A DNA stretch of 9,360 nucleotides. Source: Oscillospiraceae bacterium. GTDB taxonomy: Bacteria > Bacillota > Clostridia > Oscillospirales > Acutalibacteraceae. Positions 1-6,449 of the stretch are shown here, piece after piece (the first letter of the stretch is position 1; each line of letters starts with the position of its first letter). The notes beneath the pieces were generated by a model that was given only the letters and a program-made list of their open reading frames with translations, did not search any database and was not told where the DNA came from. The translations under genes and the position numbers were made by a program. The stretch is taken from NCBI GenBank assembly GCA_902782805.1, contig CACZON010000047.1, positions 1 through 9,360 of the forward strand, in the 5' to 3' direction.

Positions 1-35
1 AAAAGAACGCTGATCGTCAGAGTCAGCGTTCTTTT
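1..35. terminator. Rho-independent terminator of an upstream unit
   Basis: A 13-bp perfect inverted repeat (1-13 with 23-35, arms starting AAAAGAACGC) has a 9-nt loop. It is flanked by A-runs on the left and T-runs on the right, so it could stop transcription in both directions. It separates whatever lies left of the window from the lipoprotein gene. The gene it serves is outside the window. Confidence 0.8.
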
Positions 36-92
36 CGTATATTCTGCGTATTTTCTGCTCTCGTTTTTCGGAGATTTTCGATTTCGCGGCGT

Positions 93-100
93 GTTAAAAT
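93..100 (+). promoter_or_regulatory. possible extended -10 promoter for the lipoprotein gene
   Basis: TGTTAAAAT contains a TG dinucleotide one base before the -10 hexamer TAAAAT (95-100). This lies about 37 bases before the chosen start codon at 137. No convincing -35 box sits 16-18 bases upstream, so this is a tentative call based on the extended -10 alone. Confidence 0.35.
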
Positions 101-136
101 GACGTCAGAAATCAAAAAATGATTGGAGATATTCCC

Positions 137-1447
137 ATGAAAACTCTGAAAACCAAATCGTTTATCCTTTTCATTTTGCTTTTAGCGTTTGCAATGATCC
201 TCACTGCCTGTACGGCGGTGGAAAGCCGGCCAGCTTCCGTGGACACGAGCGGTTCGCAGGAGTTTTCTTCCGCAAATCCGAGCGTTTCGTCGAGCGACAC
301 CGTTTTGTCTTCGGGCAGCGGCGAAGCCCGCAGCAACGCCTATAGCGAGGCGTTCTCCGAACGGGATCTTTCCGTCGATTACGATGAAACCGGCGCGATC
401 AAGGTTACGCTCAACGATACGACCGTCGAAGCCTCTTCCGATTCCGTGAAAACTTCCGACGGCAGCGTGACCGTCACCGCCGCGGGGACCTACGTCCTTT
501 CCGGCACACTCCTCGACGGGAGCGTCATCGTGGATGCGTCCAAGGAAGATAAAATCCAGCTCGTGCTCGACGGTGTGAACATCCGGTCCTCCGATTTTGC
601 GGCGATCTACGTCAGGCAGGCGGACAAAGTCTTCATCACGCTGGCGGACGGAACCGTCAATACGCTCGAAAACGGCGGCAGCTACGCGCAGATCGATGAA
701 AACGATGTGGACGCCGTGATTTTCGCCAAGGACGATATCACCTTCAACGGAACCGGAACCCTTTGCATCGGCGCTTCCGCGGGCAGCGGCATCGTCGGAA
801 AAGACGAAGTGACGATCACGGGAGGCGTTTATGAGATCAACGCGAATAAACACGCGATCCGGGCCAAAGACAGCCTCGCCGTCGCAGACGGAACGTTCAA
901 ACTCAGCGCGGCGAAGGATGGCCTCCACGCTGAAAACGGCGACGACGACACGCTCGGCAGTATTTACATTGCGGGCGGATCCTTTGAAATCCGGGTCGAT
1001 GACGACGCGATCCACGCTGTCACCCAGCTGCAGATCGATGGCGGCTCCTTCGACATCATCGCGGCCGAAGGCCTGGAGGCAACCTACATTCAGATCAACG
1101 GCGGCGATGTTCAAATTTCCGCTTCGGACGACGGCGTCAACGCAGCCAGAAAGTCCTCGGCATATACCCCGACCTTTGAAATGAACGACGGAAGCCTGAC
1201 GATCGTAATGGGAGCGGGCGATACCGACGGCATCGATTCCAACGGCAACATCATCGTCAACGGCGGCACGATCAATATTACCGGCCAATCCAGCTTCGAC
1301 TATGACGGTACCGCGCAGTATAACGGCGGCACCATCATCGTCAACGGCCAGCAGGTCACCGCTATTCCAAACCAGATGATGGGCGGCGGCGGTTTCGGCG
1401 GCTTCGGCGGCGGTATGGGCGGAAAAGGCGGCAGCAAACGCCCGTAA
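137..1447 (+). CDS. carbohydrate-binding (Cthe_2159-type) lipoprotein
   Basis: This is probably a surface lipoprotein of 436 aa. The N-terminus has a short basic stretch, a hydrophobic segment (about residues 8-22) and the lipobox LTAC with Cys25 as the lipidation site. A Ser-rich, low-complexity linker follows to about residue 65. The rest repeats short beta-strand units such as GTYVLSGTL, LVLDGVNI, ITGGVYEI, IAGGSFEI and VNGGTINI. These are typical of the right-handed beta-helix carbohydrate-binding family (Cthe_2159 type, Pfam 'carbohydrate-binding domain'). From general knowledge, the founding member binds acidic plant polysaccharide; the ligand here is unknown. The protein ends in a Gly-rich tail (about the last 24 residues) with Met, Phe and a basic end. 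I chose ATG 137 over ATG 119 because GGAG at 125-128 sits 8 bases before it and it starts directly with a signal peptide. It appears monocistronic, between terminators at 1-35 and 1566-1603. No enzymatic motif is seen. Confidence 0.85.
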   Translation: MKTLKTKSFILFILLLAFAMILTACTAVESRPASVDTSGSQEFSSANPSVSSSDTVLSSGSGEARSNAYSEAFSERDLSVDYDETGAIKVTLNDTTVEASSDSVKTSDGSVTVTAAGTYVLSGTLLDGSVIVDASKEDKIQLVLDGVNIRSSDFAAIYVRQADKVFITLADGTVNTLENGGSYAQIDENDVDAVIFAKDDITFNGTGTLCIGASAGSGIVGKDEVTITGGVYEINANKHAIRAKDSLAVADGTFKLSAAKDGLHAENGDDDTLGSIYIAGGSFEIRVDDDAIHAVTQLQIDGGSFDIIAAEGLEATYIQINGGDVQISASDDGVNAARKSSAYTPTFEMNDGSLTIVMGAGDTDGIDSNGNIIVNGGTINITGQSSFDYDGTAQYNGGTIIVNGQQVTAIPNQMMGGGGFGGFGGGMGGKGGSKRP

Positions 1448-1565
1448 TCCGGACCGAATAAAACCGGTGCAATCGCATTTGAGTATCGATCCAAAAGGAA
1501 CCGGCGTTCCGGAACGTCTTCCCGTGCACCCAAAAGCAGAGCAAGAGAAATGAGCGTATAAATAC

Positions 1566-1603
1566 AAAAGAGCCTGAAGCTTCCGAAAGCTTCAGGCTCT
1601 TTT
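1566..1603. terminator. strong bidirectional terminator after the lipoprotein gene
   Basis: A 17-bp perfect stem (1566-1582 with 1587-1603) has the tetraloop CCGA and T-runs on both strands. On the plus strand it ends the lipoprotein transcript, 118 bases after its stop. On the minus strand it directly follows the CCA end of the tRNA-like fragment at 1607, where the terminator of a tRNA gene would normally sit. I see no gene in 1448-1565. Confidence 0.9.
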
Positions 1604-1606
1604 TAT

Positions 1607-1643
1607 TGGCGATGATCGGCGGGATCGAACCGCCCCCAGAAAG
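1607..1643 (-). pseudogene. tRNA-like 3' fragment (T-arm, acceptor strand and CCA), possible att scar
   Basis: Read on the minus strand, the sequence holds a 5-bp T-stem (GGCGG/CCGCC) around the loop TTCGATC. A 7-base acceptor strand GATCATC, the discriminator G and CCA follow. This is the exact spacing of a tRNA 3' end, and a terminator follows at once. There is no matching 5' acceptor strand, D-arm or paired anticodon stem upstream; that space holds the YdeI-gene terminator. Just upstream, TTTTCAC resembles a tRNA-Glu(UUC) anticodon loop, but its flanks do not pair, so the isotype is open. It may be a residue left by an element that integrated into a tRNA gene, or a decayed tRNA. Chance resemblance is less likely but possible. 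Confidence 0.5.
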
Positions 1644-1657
1644 TGTGAAAACGGAAA

Positions 1658-1685
1658 ATCCCGCGCCGAAACACCGGCGCGGGAT
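1658..1685 (-). terminator. terminator of the YdeI-family gene
   Basis: An 11-bp GC-rich perfect stem (1658-1668 with 1675-1685) has a 6-nt loop. On the minus strand it is followed by the T-rich stretch TTTTCCGTTTTC. It starts 9 bases after the stop codon of the gene at 1694-2263 and ends the minus-strand cluster. Confidence 0.85.
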
Positions 1686-1693
1686 GGATCCAT

Positions 1694-2263
1694 TTACCTA
1701 TAATACTTTTCGATTCCTCCGAATCCGACGATCATCTTATTCGCCTTCGTCTTCGCGATGAAATTGTCAAGACGCTTCTGAAATTCCTTCGGGCGTTTTC
1801 TCGCGGCGTCGATATATGCCACGCGGATGCGTTTATAGGAATCCGTGAACTTCTGATAATTCTCCCACGCTGCTTCATCGGCACGGATGGCATCGAGGAT
1901 ATCTGCCGGGAACACATACTCCGCTTCAATGACTTTCGCGACGGACGGGCGGACTTTCGGATGAATCAAACCTCGCTTGTCCAGCCAGATGAGCCGCTCA
2001 ATATTCGGTCTGGAATAGTAGGTGAAGTCTTTTCTTGGGGTAAACCGGCGGATACCGTGGGTGTCGTCGATGTGTCCCGTAGTACTGTCGATCCAGCCGA
2101 AGCAAAGCGCTTCTTCTACCGCGTCGTTGTAGCTGAGTGCGCTCTCTCCCGAATCTTTCGTCGGAAACACGAACCAGATCTCTTCTTCGGTTTCAAAATG
2201 CTCCGCGAGCCATTCCCGCCAGATGGCTCGATCACTTGTGAAAAAAGTCGTTTTTTCTTTCAT
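1694..2263 (-). CDS. YdeI/OmpD-associated (OmdA) family protein
   Basis: This 189-residue cytoplasmic protein has no signal peptide or membrane segment. Family features visible are ALCFGWIDS (52-60), RFTPRK (73-78), SRPNIER (84-90), the basic helix AARKRPKEFQ (153-162) and the following KRLDNFIAKTK. These match the YdeI/OmpD-associated family, a common small protein in Gram-positive and Gram-negative bacteria with no settled biochemical role. Some relatives are linked to bacteriocin or stress tolerance, but nothing here shows that activity. The length fits the family. The start at 2263 has the Shine-Dalgarno GAGG about 8 bases upstream. It is the last gene of a minus-strand cluster behind the GNAT gene and the micro-ORF, and it ends at the hairpin 1658-1685. 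Confidence 0.85.
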   Translation of the reverse strand: MKEKTTFFTSDRAIWREWLAEHFETEEEIWFVFPTKDSGESALSYNDAVEEALCFGWIDSTTGHIDDTHGIRRFTPRKDFTYYSRPNIERLIWLDKRGLIHPKVRPSVAKVIEAEYVFPADILDAIRADEAAWENYQKFTDSYKRIRVAYIDAARKRPKEFQKRLDNFIAKTKANKMIVGFGGIEKYYR

Positions 2264-2308
2264 CTAAGTTTCCTCGATGGCCAATGTAATCCTGTTTACA
2301 GGCAGCGC

Positions 2309-2383
2309 TTACAAAACAGCTTCAGCGAACCCCACGGGCGTTCCGTCCTTGCTGCCGATATCACCCGCGTATCTGTCCTGCAT
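2309..2383 (-). pseudogene. 24-codon micro-ORF, probable 5' remnant of an 'MxxRYxGDIG' hypothetical protein gene
   Basis: ATG at 2383 is preceded by GAGG at 7-base spacing and opens 24 codons ending in TAA at 2309. The first ten residues, MQDRYAGDIG, match the N-terminal signature I recall for a widespread uncharacterised family of roughly 200-300 aa, whose members normally continue with DFGKYGLL. Here the similarity stops at residue 10, and after SKDGTPVGFAEAVL the frame closes. The reading I favour is a gene that lost almost all of its body, with its start and ribosome binding site left between the GNAT and YdeI-family genes. A genuine small peptide or leader ORF for the downstream gene is the alternative. 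The family match is from memory. Confidence 0.4.
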
Positions 2384-2439
2384 AAAACCGCCTCTGACAC
2401 ATTTTTACCATAACATATGCGGCGTTTTCTCCTGACGAT

Positions 2440-2982
2440 TCAATCGCCTGAAGATGTAAACGGCGCGGTGACCAGCTCATATCGGTATTCAAAAGATTCC
2501 GTTTCGCTCGCCCGGTTTTTTCGCCCGCCGTATTCGGCGGTCCGGGTCATTCCGAGCTTTTCCATCACCCGACAGGAGGCTTTGTTTTCCGTATCGCAAT
2601 GCGCGATAAAGCGGGTACAGCCTTTTTCGGAAAAGTGGTCGATGAGGGCTTCTGCGGCTTCCGCGGCGAATCCGCTGCCCCAGCAGTCTTTCCGGATGAT
2701 CCATCCGAGTTCGCCGGCGCCGTCTTCAAAATAGACGCTTACGCCGCCGATATGCCGACCCTCGTATAAAACGGCGAATTCATAGTATTCCGGTTTTTCT
2801 TTTGCCCATTCTGTTTCAAATTCCCGAAGCTTTGCCAGCGTTTCCTCAGAATCCCGATAGGGCAGAAAACACATGTATCTCGCGTTTTCACGGTTCAGCG
2901 CGTAGGCGTTCGTGCTTTCGAGGTATTCCGGTCCGAGCGGCTTGAGTACCAGGCGTTTTGTGGTGATTACGATTTCGTTCAT
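2440..2982 (-). CDS. GNAT family N-acetyltransferase (RimJ/RimL-like)
   Basis: This 180-residue protein is predicted to transfer acetyl from acetyl-CoA to an amine; the substrate is not predictable. It opens with the typical ITTKRLVLKPL strand of Acetyltransf_3 (RimJ/RimL-like) proteins. It has the acetyl-CoA pyrophosphate-binding loop in the R/QxxGxG/A region (KDCWGSGFA, 98-106) followed by the helix AAEAAEALIDHF. It also has the later motif ENKASCRVMEKLGM (132-145), where the Asn and the LGM turn are conserved. ATG 2982 has an AGAGG ribosome binding site about 9 bases upstream and a promoter at 3024-3052. It is the first gene of the minus-strand cluster and is followed, after 56 bases, by the micro-ORF at 2383. 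No clear terminator follows it, so read-through into the YdeI-family gene is likely. Confidence 0.9.
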   Translation of the reverse strand: MNEIVITTKRLVLKPLGPEYLESTNAYALNRENARYMCFLPYRDSEETLAKLREFETEWAKEKPEYYEFAVLYEGRHIGGVSVYFEDGAGELGWIIRKDCWGSGFAAEAAEALIDHFSEKGCTRFIAHCDTENKASCRVMEKLGMTRTAEYGGRKNRASETESFEYRYELVTAPFTSSGD

Positions 2983-3023
2983 AGAGCGATTCCTCTCAGT
3001 TTGCGGGTTGCTTCTTATTCTTT

Positions 3024-3052
3024 ATTATATTCGAAACGGCAAAACACAGCAA
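3024..3052 (-). promoter_or_regulatory. promoter of the GNAT/YdeI-family cluster
   Basis: On the minus strand, TTGCTG (3047-3052) and a perfect TATAAT (3024-3029) are separated by 17 bases. The -10 lies about 41 bases before the GNAT start codon. Confidence 0.6.
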
Positions 3053-3110
3053 GAAGATTCTTCCGTATACAGGCTCGCTGAGGCAAAGCGAAGCGTCGAT
3101 TACAAAAATG

Positions 3111-3140
3111 GAAAAGGCACCGCATCAGCGGTGCCTTTTC
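3111..3140 (-). terminator. terminator of tRNA-Ala
   Basis: A 13-bp perfect stem (3111-3123 with 3128-3140) has a 4-nt loop. It begins 2 bases after the CCA end of tRNA-Ala on the minus strand. T-rich sequence (TTTTCCATTTTTG) follows in that direction. Confidence 0.85.
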
Positions 3141-3142
3141 CT

Positions 3143-3218
<76 letters not shown>

Positions 3219-3231
3219 ACGTGCAAAAGTT

Positions 3232-3260
3232 ATTATAATCGAAAAAGCCGGATTTGTCAA
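3232..3260 (-). promoter_or_regulatory. consensus promoter of tRNA-Ala
   Basis: On the minus strand, a perfect TTGACA (3255-3260) and a perfect TATAAT (3232-3237) are separated by exactly 17 bases. The -10 ends 13 bases before the mature tRNA 5' end, as expected for a strong housekeeping promoter. Confidence 0.92.
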
Positions 3261-3291
3261 CTCCCGATCTCAAAAAAACGGGCCTTTTCTC

Positions 3292-3321
3292 TTGCGGGCG
3301 GCGCCAAGCGTATGGTATACT
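3292..3321 (+). promoter_or_regulatory. promoter of the GH42 gene
   Basis: TTGCGG (3292-3297) and TATACT (3316-3321) have an 18-base spacer. TG stands one base before the -10 (TGGTATACT), which makes an extended -10. Transcription would start near 3328. An upstream in-frame TTG at 3292 would then be untranscribed, which supports the start at 3361. Confidence 0.65.
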
Positions 3322-3346
3322 CGAATTACAGAATCCGAAACGGAAA

Positions 3347-3353
3347 AAGGAGG
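3347..3353 (+). promoter_or_regulatory. ribosome binding site that sets the TTG start of the GH42 gene
   Basis: AAGGAGG lies 7 bases before TTG 3361. No ATG in frame is similarly placed, so the TTG is taken as the start. Confidence 0.85.
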
Positions 3354-3360
3354 CCTTTTC

Positions 3361-5346
3361 TTGGAAGAAAGATTATACCACGGTGCCGCGTACTATCCCG
3401 AACTTTGGGACGAAACAATCATCGATGAAGATATCGAGCTGATGAAACAAGCCGGGATCAGCGTCGTTCGCATGGGCGAATTTGCCTGGTCTCAGATGGA
3501 ACCGGAGGAGGGGAAGATCGACCTTACCTTTTTCGGAGAGATCGTAGACAAGCTCTACAAAAACGGGATCTCCACGATCTTCTGCACGCCGACCCCGACA
3601 CCGCCGATCTGGATCACTCACAACCATCCCGAGCGGATGTTCGTCAACCGTCAGGGCGAGCGCATGTCCCACGGCGCACGCCAGCAGATCTGTACGAACA
3701 ATCCCGATTTTATCGCCTACAGCGACCGGATCACCGAGGCGATCGCAAAGAAATTCGCCGATCATCCCGCCGTCGTTGCCTGGCAGCTTGACAACGAATT
3801 CAAATGCCACGTCGCCGAATGCTACTGTGAAACCTGCCTTTCGCTCTGGCACGAGTGGCTGCGTGAAAAATACGAAACGATCGAAAATCTCAACGCGAAA
3901 TGGGGAACCGGCGTCTGGAGCGAGACGTATCAGAGCTTCGATCAGATCCCGCAGCCGAAGAAAACGCCCTACGCCCACAACGCGGCGCTCGATACGAACT
4001 ACCGTCTGTTCAGTTACGATAAGATCGCGCAGTTTGCCGCGCGTCAGGCCGCGATCATCCGCCGCTATTCCAAAGCGCCGATCACCCACAACGGCCATAC
4101 CGATTTCCAGGTCGATAACGAAAAACTCTTTGCTCCGCTCGATTTTACCTCGTTCGACGATTACCCGAACTGCGACGACTGGAACAAGATGATCTACGAT
4201 TACGATTATTTCCGCAACGTCAAGCAGGACGGAAAATTCTACGTGATGGAAACGAGTTCCGGCCACAACGGATCGATCCTCGGCTATGAGCATATCCATC
4301 GCAAAGACTATCTGCGCGCCGAAGCGGCCGCGGCCTACGCCGGCGGCGCGATGGGTTTCAACTACTGGCTCTGGCGTCAGCAGCGCAGCGGCGTGGAGCA
4401 GAATCACGGCCATCTGCTTTCTTCCTGGGGTAAACCCTCGATCGGCTGGGATGAGGTCCTCAAGGTAGAAGAAATGCGCAAAAAATTCGAACCGATCTTC
4501 CTCAAAACGAAGGTAAAGAAGGCCGAGCTTGCCCAGACCTACAGCGCGACGGCACGCGCGTTCTTCTTTACCGAGCCGCTCGAAAGGATCGATTACAACC
4601 GCGAGCAGGTCCGGCTCCACAAGATCCTGATCGACGCCGGTCTCGCCCGCGAAATCATCAGCGACAACGCGGATCTTTCCGGTTACAAGATGATGATCAC
4701 CGCCTATCTGCCGGCGATCGAAAAGACCTTCCTGCGCAACGTCCTTGCCTGGTGCGAAGCGGGCGGAACCTGGGTCGTCGGCCCGTTGACCGGTTTCCGC
4801 ACGCCGGATCAGAGCGTTCCCTACGATTACGCGCTGGGAATCATCGAGCTCGTTATGGGTTTCGAGACCCGTTATTTCTATCCGGTCAAGGATTCCGGCG
4901 CAGCCGCAACCTACAGCGGCATTACGGCGGAACTTACCGGCCTCGGCGCCGCCTTTGAGGAGAAAGACGTAAAGGTTCTTGCGAGATACGAAGGCGGAAG
5001 AACGCCGGATCTGCCGGTGATTATCGAAAAGCCGTACGGAAAAGGCAGGATCGTTGTGATCGGCGCGATCCCGAAGGGCGAAGCAGGCGAGCAGCTGCTT
5101 TTGAAGCTTTACGGCGACTGCGCCAGGGACGCCGGAATCGCAATGCCGTATTCACCTTCGCAGGGGATTATCTTCTACGAGCGTGAAGGGGAAGACGGGG
5201 AATACCTCTTCGTCTGCGATATGCAGGGGCAGGGCGGTAAAATCATTCTGCCCGGTCTCTACGAAGAGGTGGAAACCGGTACCCGTCTCTCCGGCCCTGC
5301 GGCTGTGGGAGCCTACGAGTGCCTGCTCTTCAGAAAGATCAAATAA
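3361..5346 (+). CDS. GH42 beta-galactosidase, intracellular
   Basis: This 661-residue glycoside hydrolase family 42 enzyme has no signal peptide, so it should hydrolyse terminal beta-galactosides in the cytoplasm after uptake. The N-terminus LYHGAAYYPELWDE and the (beta/alpha)8 barrel (to about residue 375) are typical. The acid/base is Glu146 in WQLDNEF and the nucleophile is Glu297 in VMETSSG. Cys111, Cys154, Cys156 and Cys159 match the four-cysteine structural zinc site known in this family. The barrel ends with FNYWLWRQQRSGVEQNHGHL. A trimerisation-type middle domain and a small C-terminal beta domain follow, and the length fits the family. The start is TTG 3361, set by AAGGAGG 7 bases upstream and by the promoter at 3292-3321. 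The gene stands alone between its own promoter and a terminator, with no sugar transporter or regulator beside it, so the natural substrate (lactose, galactan oligomers or others) cannot be told from context. Confidence 0.95.
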   Translation: MEERLYHGAAYYPELWDETIIDEDIELMKQAGISVVRMGEFAWSQMEPEEGKIDLTFFGEIVDKLYKNGISTIFCTPTPTPPIWITHNHPERMFVNRQGERMSHGARQQICTNNPDFIAYSDRITEAIAKKFADHPAVVAWQLDNEFKCHVAECYCETCLSLWHEWLREKYETIENLNAKWGTGVWSETYQSFDQIPQPKKTPYAHNAALDTNYRLFSYDKIAQFAARQAAIIRRYSKAPITHNGHTDFQVDNEKLFAPLDFTSFDDYPNCDDWNKMIYDYDYFRNVKQDGKFYVMETSSGHNGSILGYEHIHRKDYLRAEAAAAYAGGAMGFNYWLWRQQRSGVEQNHGHLLSSWGKPSIGWDEVLKVEEMRKKFEPIFLKTKVKKAELAQTYSATARAFFFTEPLERIDYNREQVRLHKILIDAGLAREIISDNADLSGYKMMITAYLPAIEKTFLRNVLAWCEAGGTWVVGPLTGFRTPDQSVPYDYALGIIELVMGFETRYFYPVKDSGAAATYSGITAELTGLGAAFEEKDVKVLARYEGGRTPDLPVIIEKPYGKGRIVVIGAIPKGEAGEQLLLKLYGDCARDAGIAMPYSPSQGIIFYEREGEDGEYLFVCDMQGQGGKIILPGLYEEVETGTRLSGPAAVGAYECLLFRKIK

Positions 5347-5360
5347 AGCAAATAAGGAAA

Positions 5361-5398
5361 GCCCGGTAAGCGCTCTGCTTACCGGGCGGTTTGTTTTT
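5361..5398. terminator. bidirectional terminator between converging genes
   Basis: An 11-bp GC-rich perfect stem (5361-5371 with 5377-5387) has a 5-nt loop and is followed on the plus strand by GGTTTGTTTTT. On the minus strand it is followed by TTTCCTTATTT. It can serve both the GH42 gene (stop 15 bases before) and the small gene ending at 5405. Confidence 0.9.
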
Positions 5399-5404
5399 CG
5401 AAAC

Positions 5405-5671
5405 TTATTTCGTTTCGGTCGTTCCGTAAAGGTTGAAACGGAAAAGGCGGTTTGCGTCTTCGGTGTTTTCACATTCAAGCTTTCCTCCGGAGAAAGTGCC
5501 GCCGGCGATCACGTGATGAATGCCGATCATGCGGCAAAGCTGCGACTTCATGTTGATCTTGTCGCCCTCGTCGGTTACGAGGAATACGCGTCCGGTGCAG
5601 CTGTCGAGTGCTTTTACGAACTCGGCGAGTTCCGCTTCACTTAAAACGACTTTTTTGCTGGAATCTGCCAT
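5405..5671 (-). CDS. uncharacterised 88-aa protein, possibly HPr-related
   Basis: This small cytoplasmic protein has a well-supported gene structure: ATG at 5671, GGAGGG 8 bases upstream (5680-5685), promoter at 5724-5751 and a terminator at 5361-5398. I chose this start over an upstream in-frame one at 5779, which would lie before the promoter. The predicted pattern is helix (SEAELAEFVKALD, 11-23), strand (RVFLVTD, 28-34), then DKINMKSQLCRMIG (37-50), strands, and the end LFRFNLYG (76-83). The order of elements and the 'D-x-KS-x-L' stretch recall HPr-like proteins of Clostridia (compare 'VDAKSILG'). The HPr active-site His is not evident in the N-terminal part. I therefore treat the HPr link as a weak structural guess and the function as unknown. 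Small proteins of this look are common in Ruminococcaceae genomes. Confidence 0.8.
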   Translation of the reverse strand: MADSSKKVVLSEAELAEFVKALDSCTGRVFLVTDEGDKINMKSQLCRMIGIHHVIAGGTFSGGKLECENTEDANRLFRFNLYGTTETK

Positions 5672-5723
5672 CTGCAATTCCCTCCATTCTGTCACATTAT
5701 GATTTTTGCCTTGTGACGCCTCT

Positions 5724-5751
5724 ATTATACGCAGAAATTTCGTCTTGTCAA
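5724..5751 (-). promoter_or_regulatory. consensus promoter of the 88-aa gene
   Basis: On the minus strand, perfect TTGACA (5746-5751) and perfect TATAAT (5724-5729) boxes have a 16-base spacer. The -10 lies 52 bases before the start codon. Such a strong vegetative promoter suggests high constitutive expression. Confidence 0.88.
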
Positions 5752-5891
5752 ACAAACGAAGCGGTAAAGATTTGTGCAATTCTTACAAACAATTATGAAC
5801 GAATCCGGATCATGGAATAAAACGCTGTCCAATCCGCATAAATTCAAAGCGCATTTGTCACCGATCTTATACAAGAATCCGCTGCAAAATA

Positions 5892-5915
5892 AAATTTTGT
5901 TAAAAATATAACAAA
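5892..5915 (-). terminator. weak AT-rich hairpin after the BofC-like gene, possible terminator
   Basis: A 7-bp inverted repeat (TTTGTTA at 5896-5902, TAACAAA at 5909-5915) has a 6-nt loop. Read on the minus strand it is followed by ATTTTATTTT and starts 12 bases after the stop of the BofC-like gene. The stem has a single G-C pair, so termination may be poor; a protein-binding dyad is the alternative. The surrounding 5780-5927 is AT-rich and holds no gene I can support. Confidence 0.35.
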
Positions 5916-5927
5916 TCGGAGACTTTT

Positions 5928-6386
5928 TTATCCGTCGTAATCCTGGAGGATGCGGATCAGCTCGGAGGCGGAATCCGCGCAGATCCCCCGATGCAGGAGA
6001 TCGAGGTCTTCTTTCGGCATGCTCTCGAAATCGGGAAAGAGCTTCAGAATCGCGGCGTTCTCGCCGCGCAGGAAGACGCAGATGGCTCCGTCCCGAAGCA
6101 CGATCGTATAGAGATGATCGGGGGAGGCGACCGCCTCAATTTCTCCGGAAACTTGACTTGAAGCGGGATCTGTAGTAGAATAACTGTAATTGTACGGTGC
6201 AGAATCCTGTCTATGATTCATAGATGATTCCATCACCGTTTTCGGAGCTTCTTGATTGGAATCCGGCTGTGCACTTACCTGAATTTTCAGATAAAAGATG
6301 AAGCTGACCGCGAAAAGAAGCGCCGAAAGTCCCAGAAGAATACTCTGCAGAATCAGTACGGATTTCTGATTGAGATGATCTTTCAT
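5928..6386 (-). CDS. membrane-anchored BofC C-terminal-domain-like protein
   Basis: The protein has 152 residues. One N-terminal membrane segment (about 9-33, after a short basic start) has no clear cleavage site, so the rest should face outward. A Ser/Asn/Pro-rich linker (about 36-80) leads to a C-terminal domain: YTIVLRDGAICVF, then a Phe-rich strand, SMPKEDLDLLHRGICADS and ASELIRILQDYDG. This order closely follows the BofC C-terminal domain, where a 'DG-I-V' strand pair precedes 'SLPEEDRxxLxxGI' and 'ELxxLLEDY'. In Bacillus, BofC is a forespore protein that restrains the SpoIVB protease in the sigma-K checkpoint. A single-TM clostridial relative need not share that job. ATG 6386 is chosen because the membrane segment follows at once; GGTGG lies only 4 bases upstream, so the ribosome site is atypical. 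An open frame continues upstream but runs antisense through the PBP gene. It is divergent from that gene, 78 bases apart. Confidence 0.75.
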   Translation of the reverse strand: MKDHLNQKSVLILQSILLGLSALLFAVSFIFYLKIQVSAQPDSNQEAPKTVMESSMNHRQDSAPYNYSYSTTDPASSQVSGEIEAVASPDHLYTIVLRDGAICVFLRGENAAILKLFPDFESMPKEDLDLLHRGICADSASELIRILQDYDG

Positions 6387-6432
6387 TTTTCCACCGCCTT
6401 TTATTGATATTTTGAGCGGGCTGCGGGGAAAA

Positions 6433-6438
6433 TATACA
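6433..6438 (+). promoter_or_regulatory. possible -10 box of the PBP gene
   Basis: TATACA lies 26 bases before the PBP start codon. Candidates for a -35 are poor (TTGAGC with a 15-base spacer), and the implied leader is very short. This is a weak call within the 78-base divergent intergenic region. Confidence 0.25.
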
Positions 6439-6449
6439 GAAACGTGAAA

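Noticed and set aside
182..1567. 461-codon open frame on the minus strand opposite the lipoprotein gene
   Set aside because: It is antisense to a clear lipoprotein gene, has no ribosome site or known motif, and its residues are an image of the codon bias of the sense gene.
1961..2413. 150-codon plus-strand frame across the YdeI-family gene and the gap
   Set aside because: It overlaps a real minus-strand gene for most of its length, has no ribosome site and shows no protein-like pattern.
3373..4620. 415-codon open frame on the minus strand inside the GH42 gene
   Set aside because: The sense strand carries an intact GH42 enzyme with all catalytic residues; the antisense frame has no recognisable domain or start signals.
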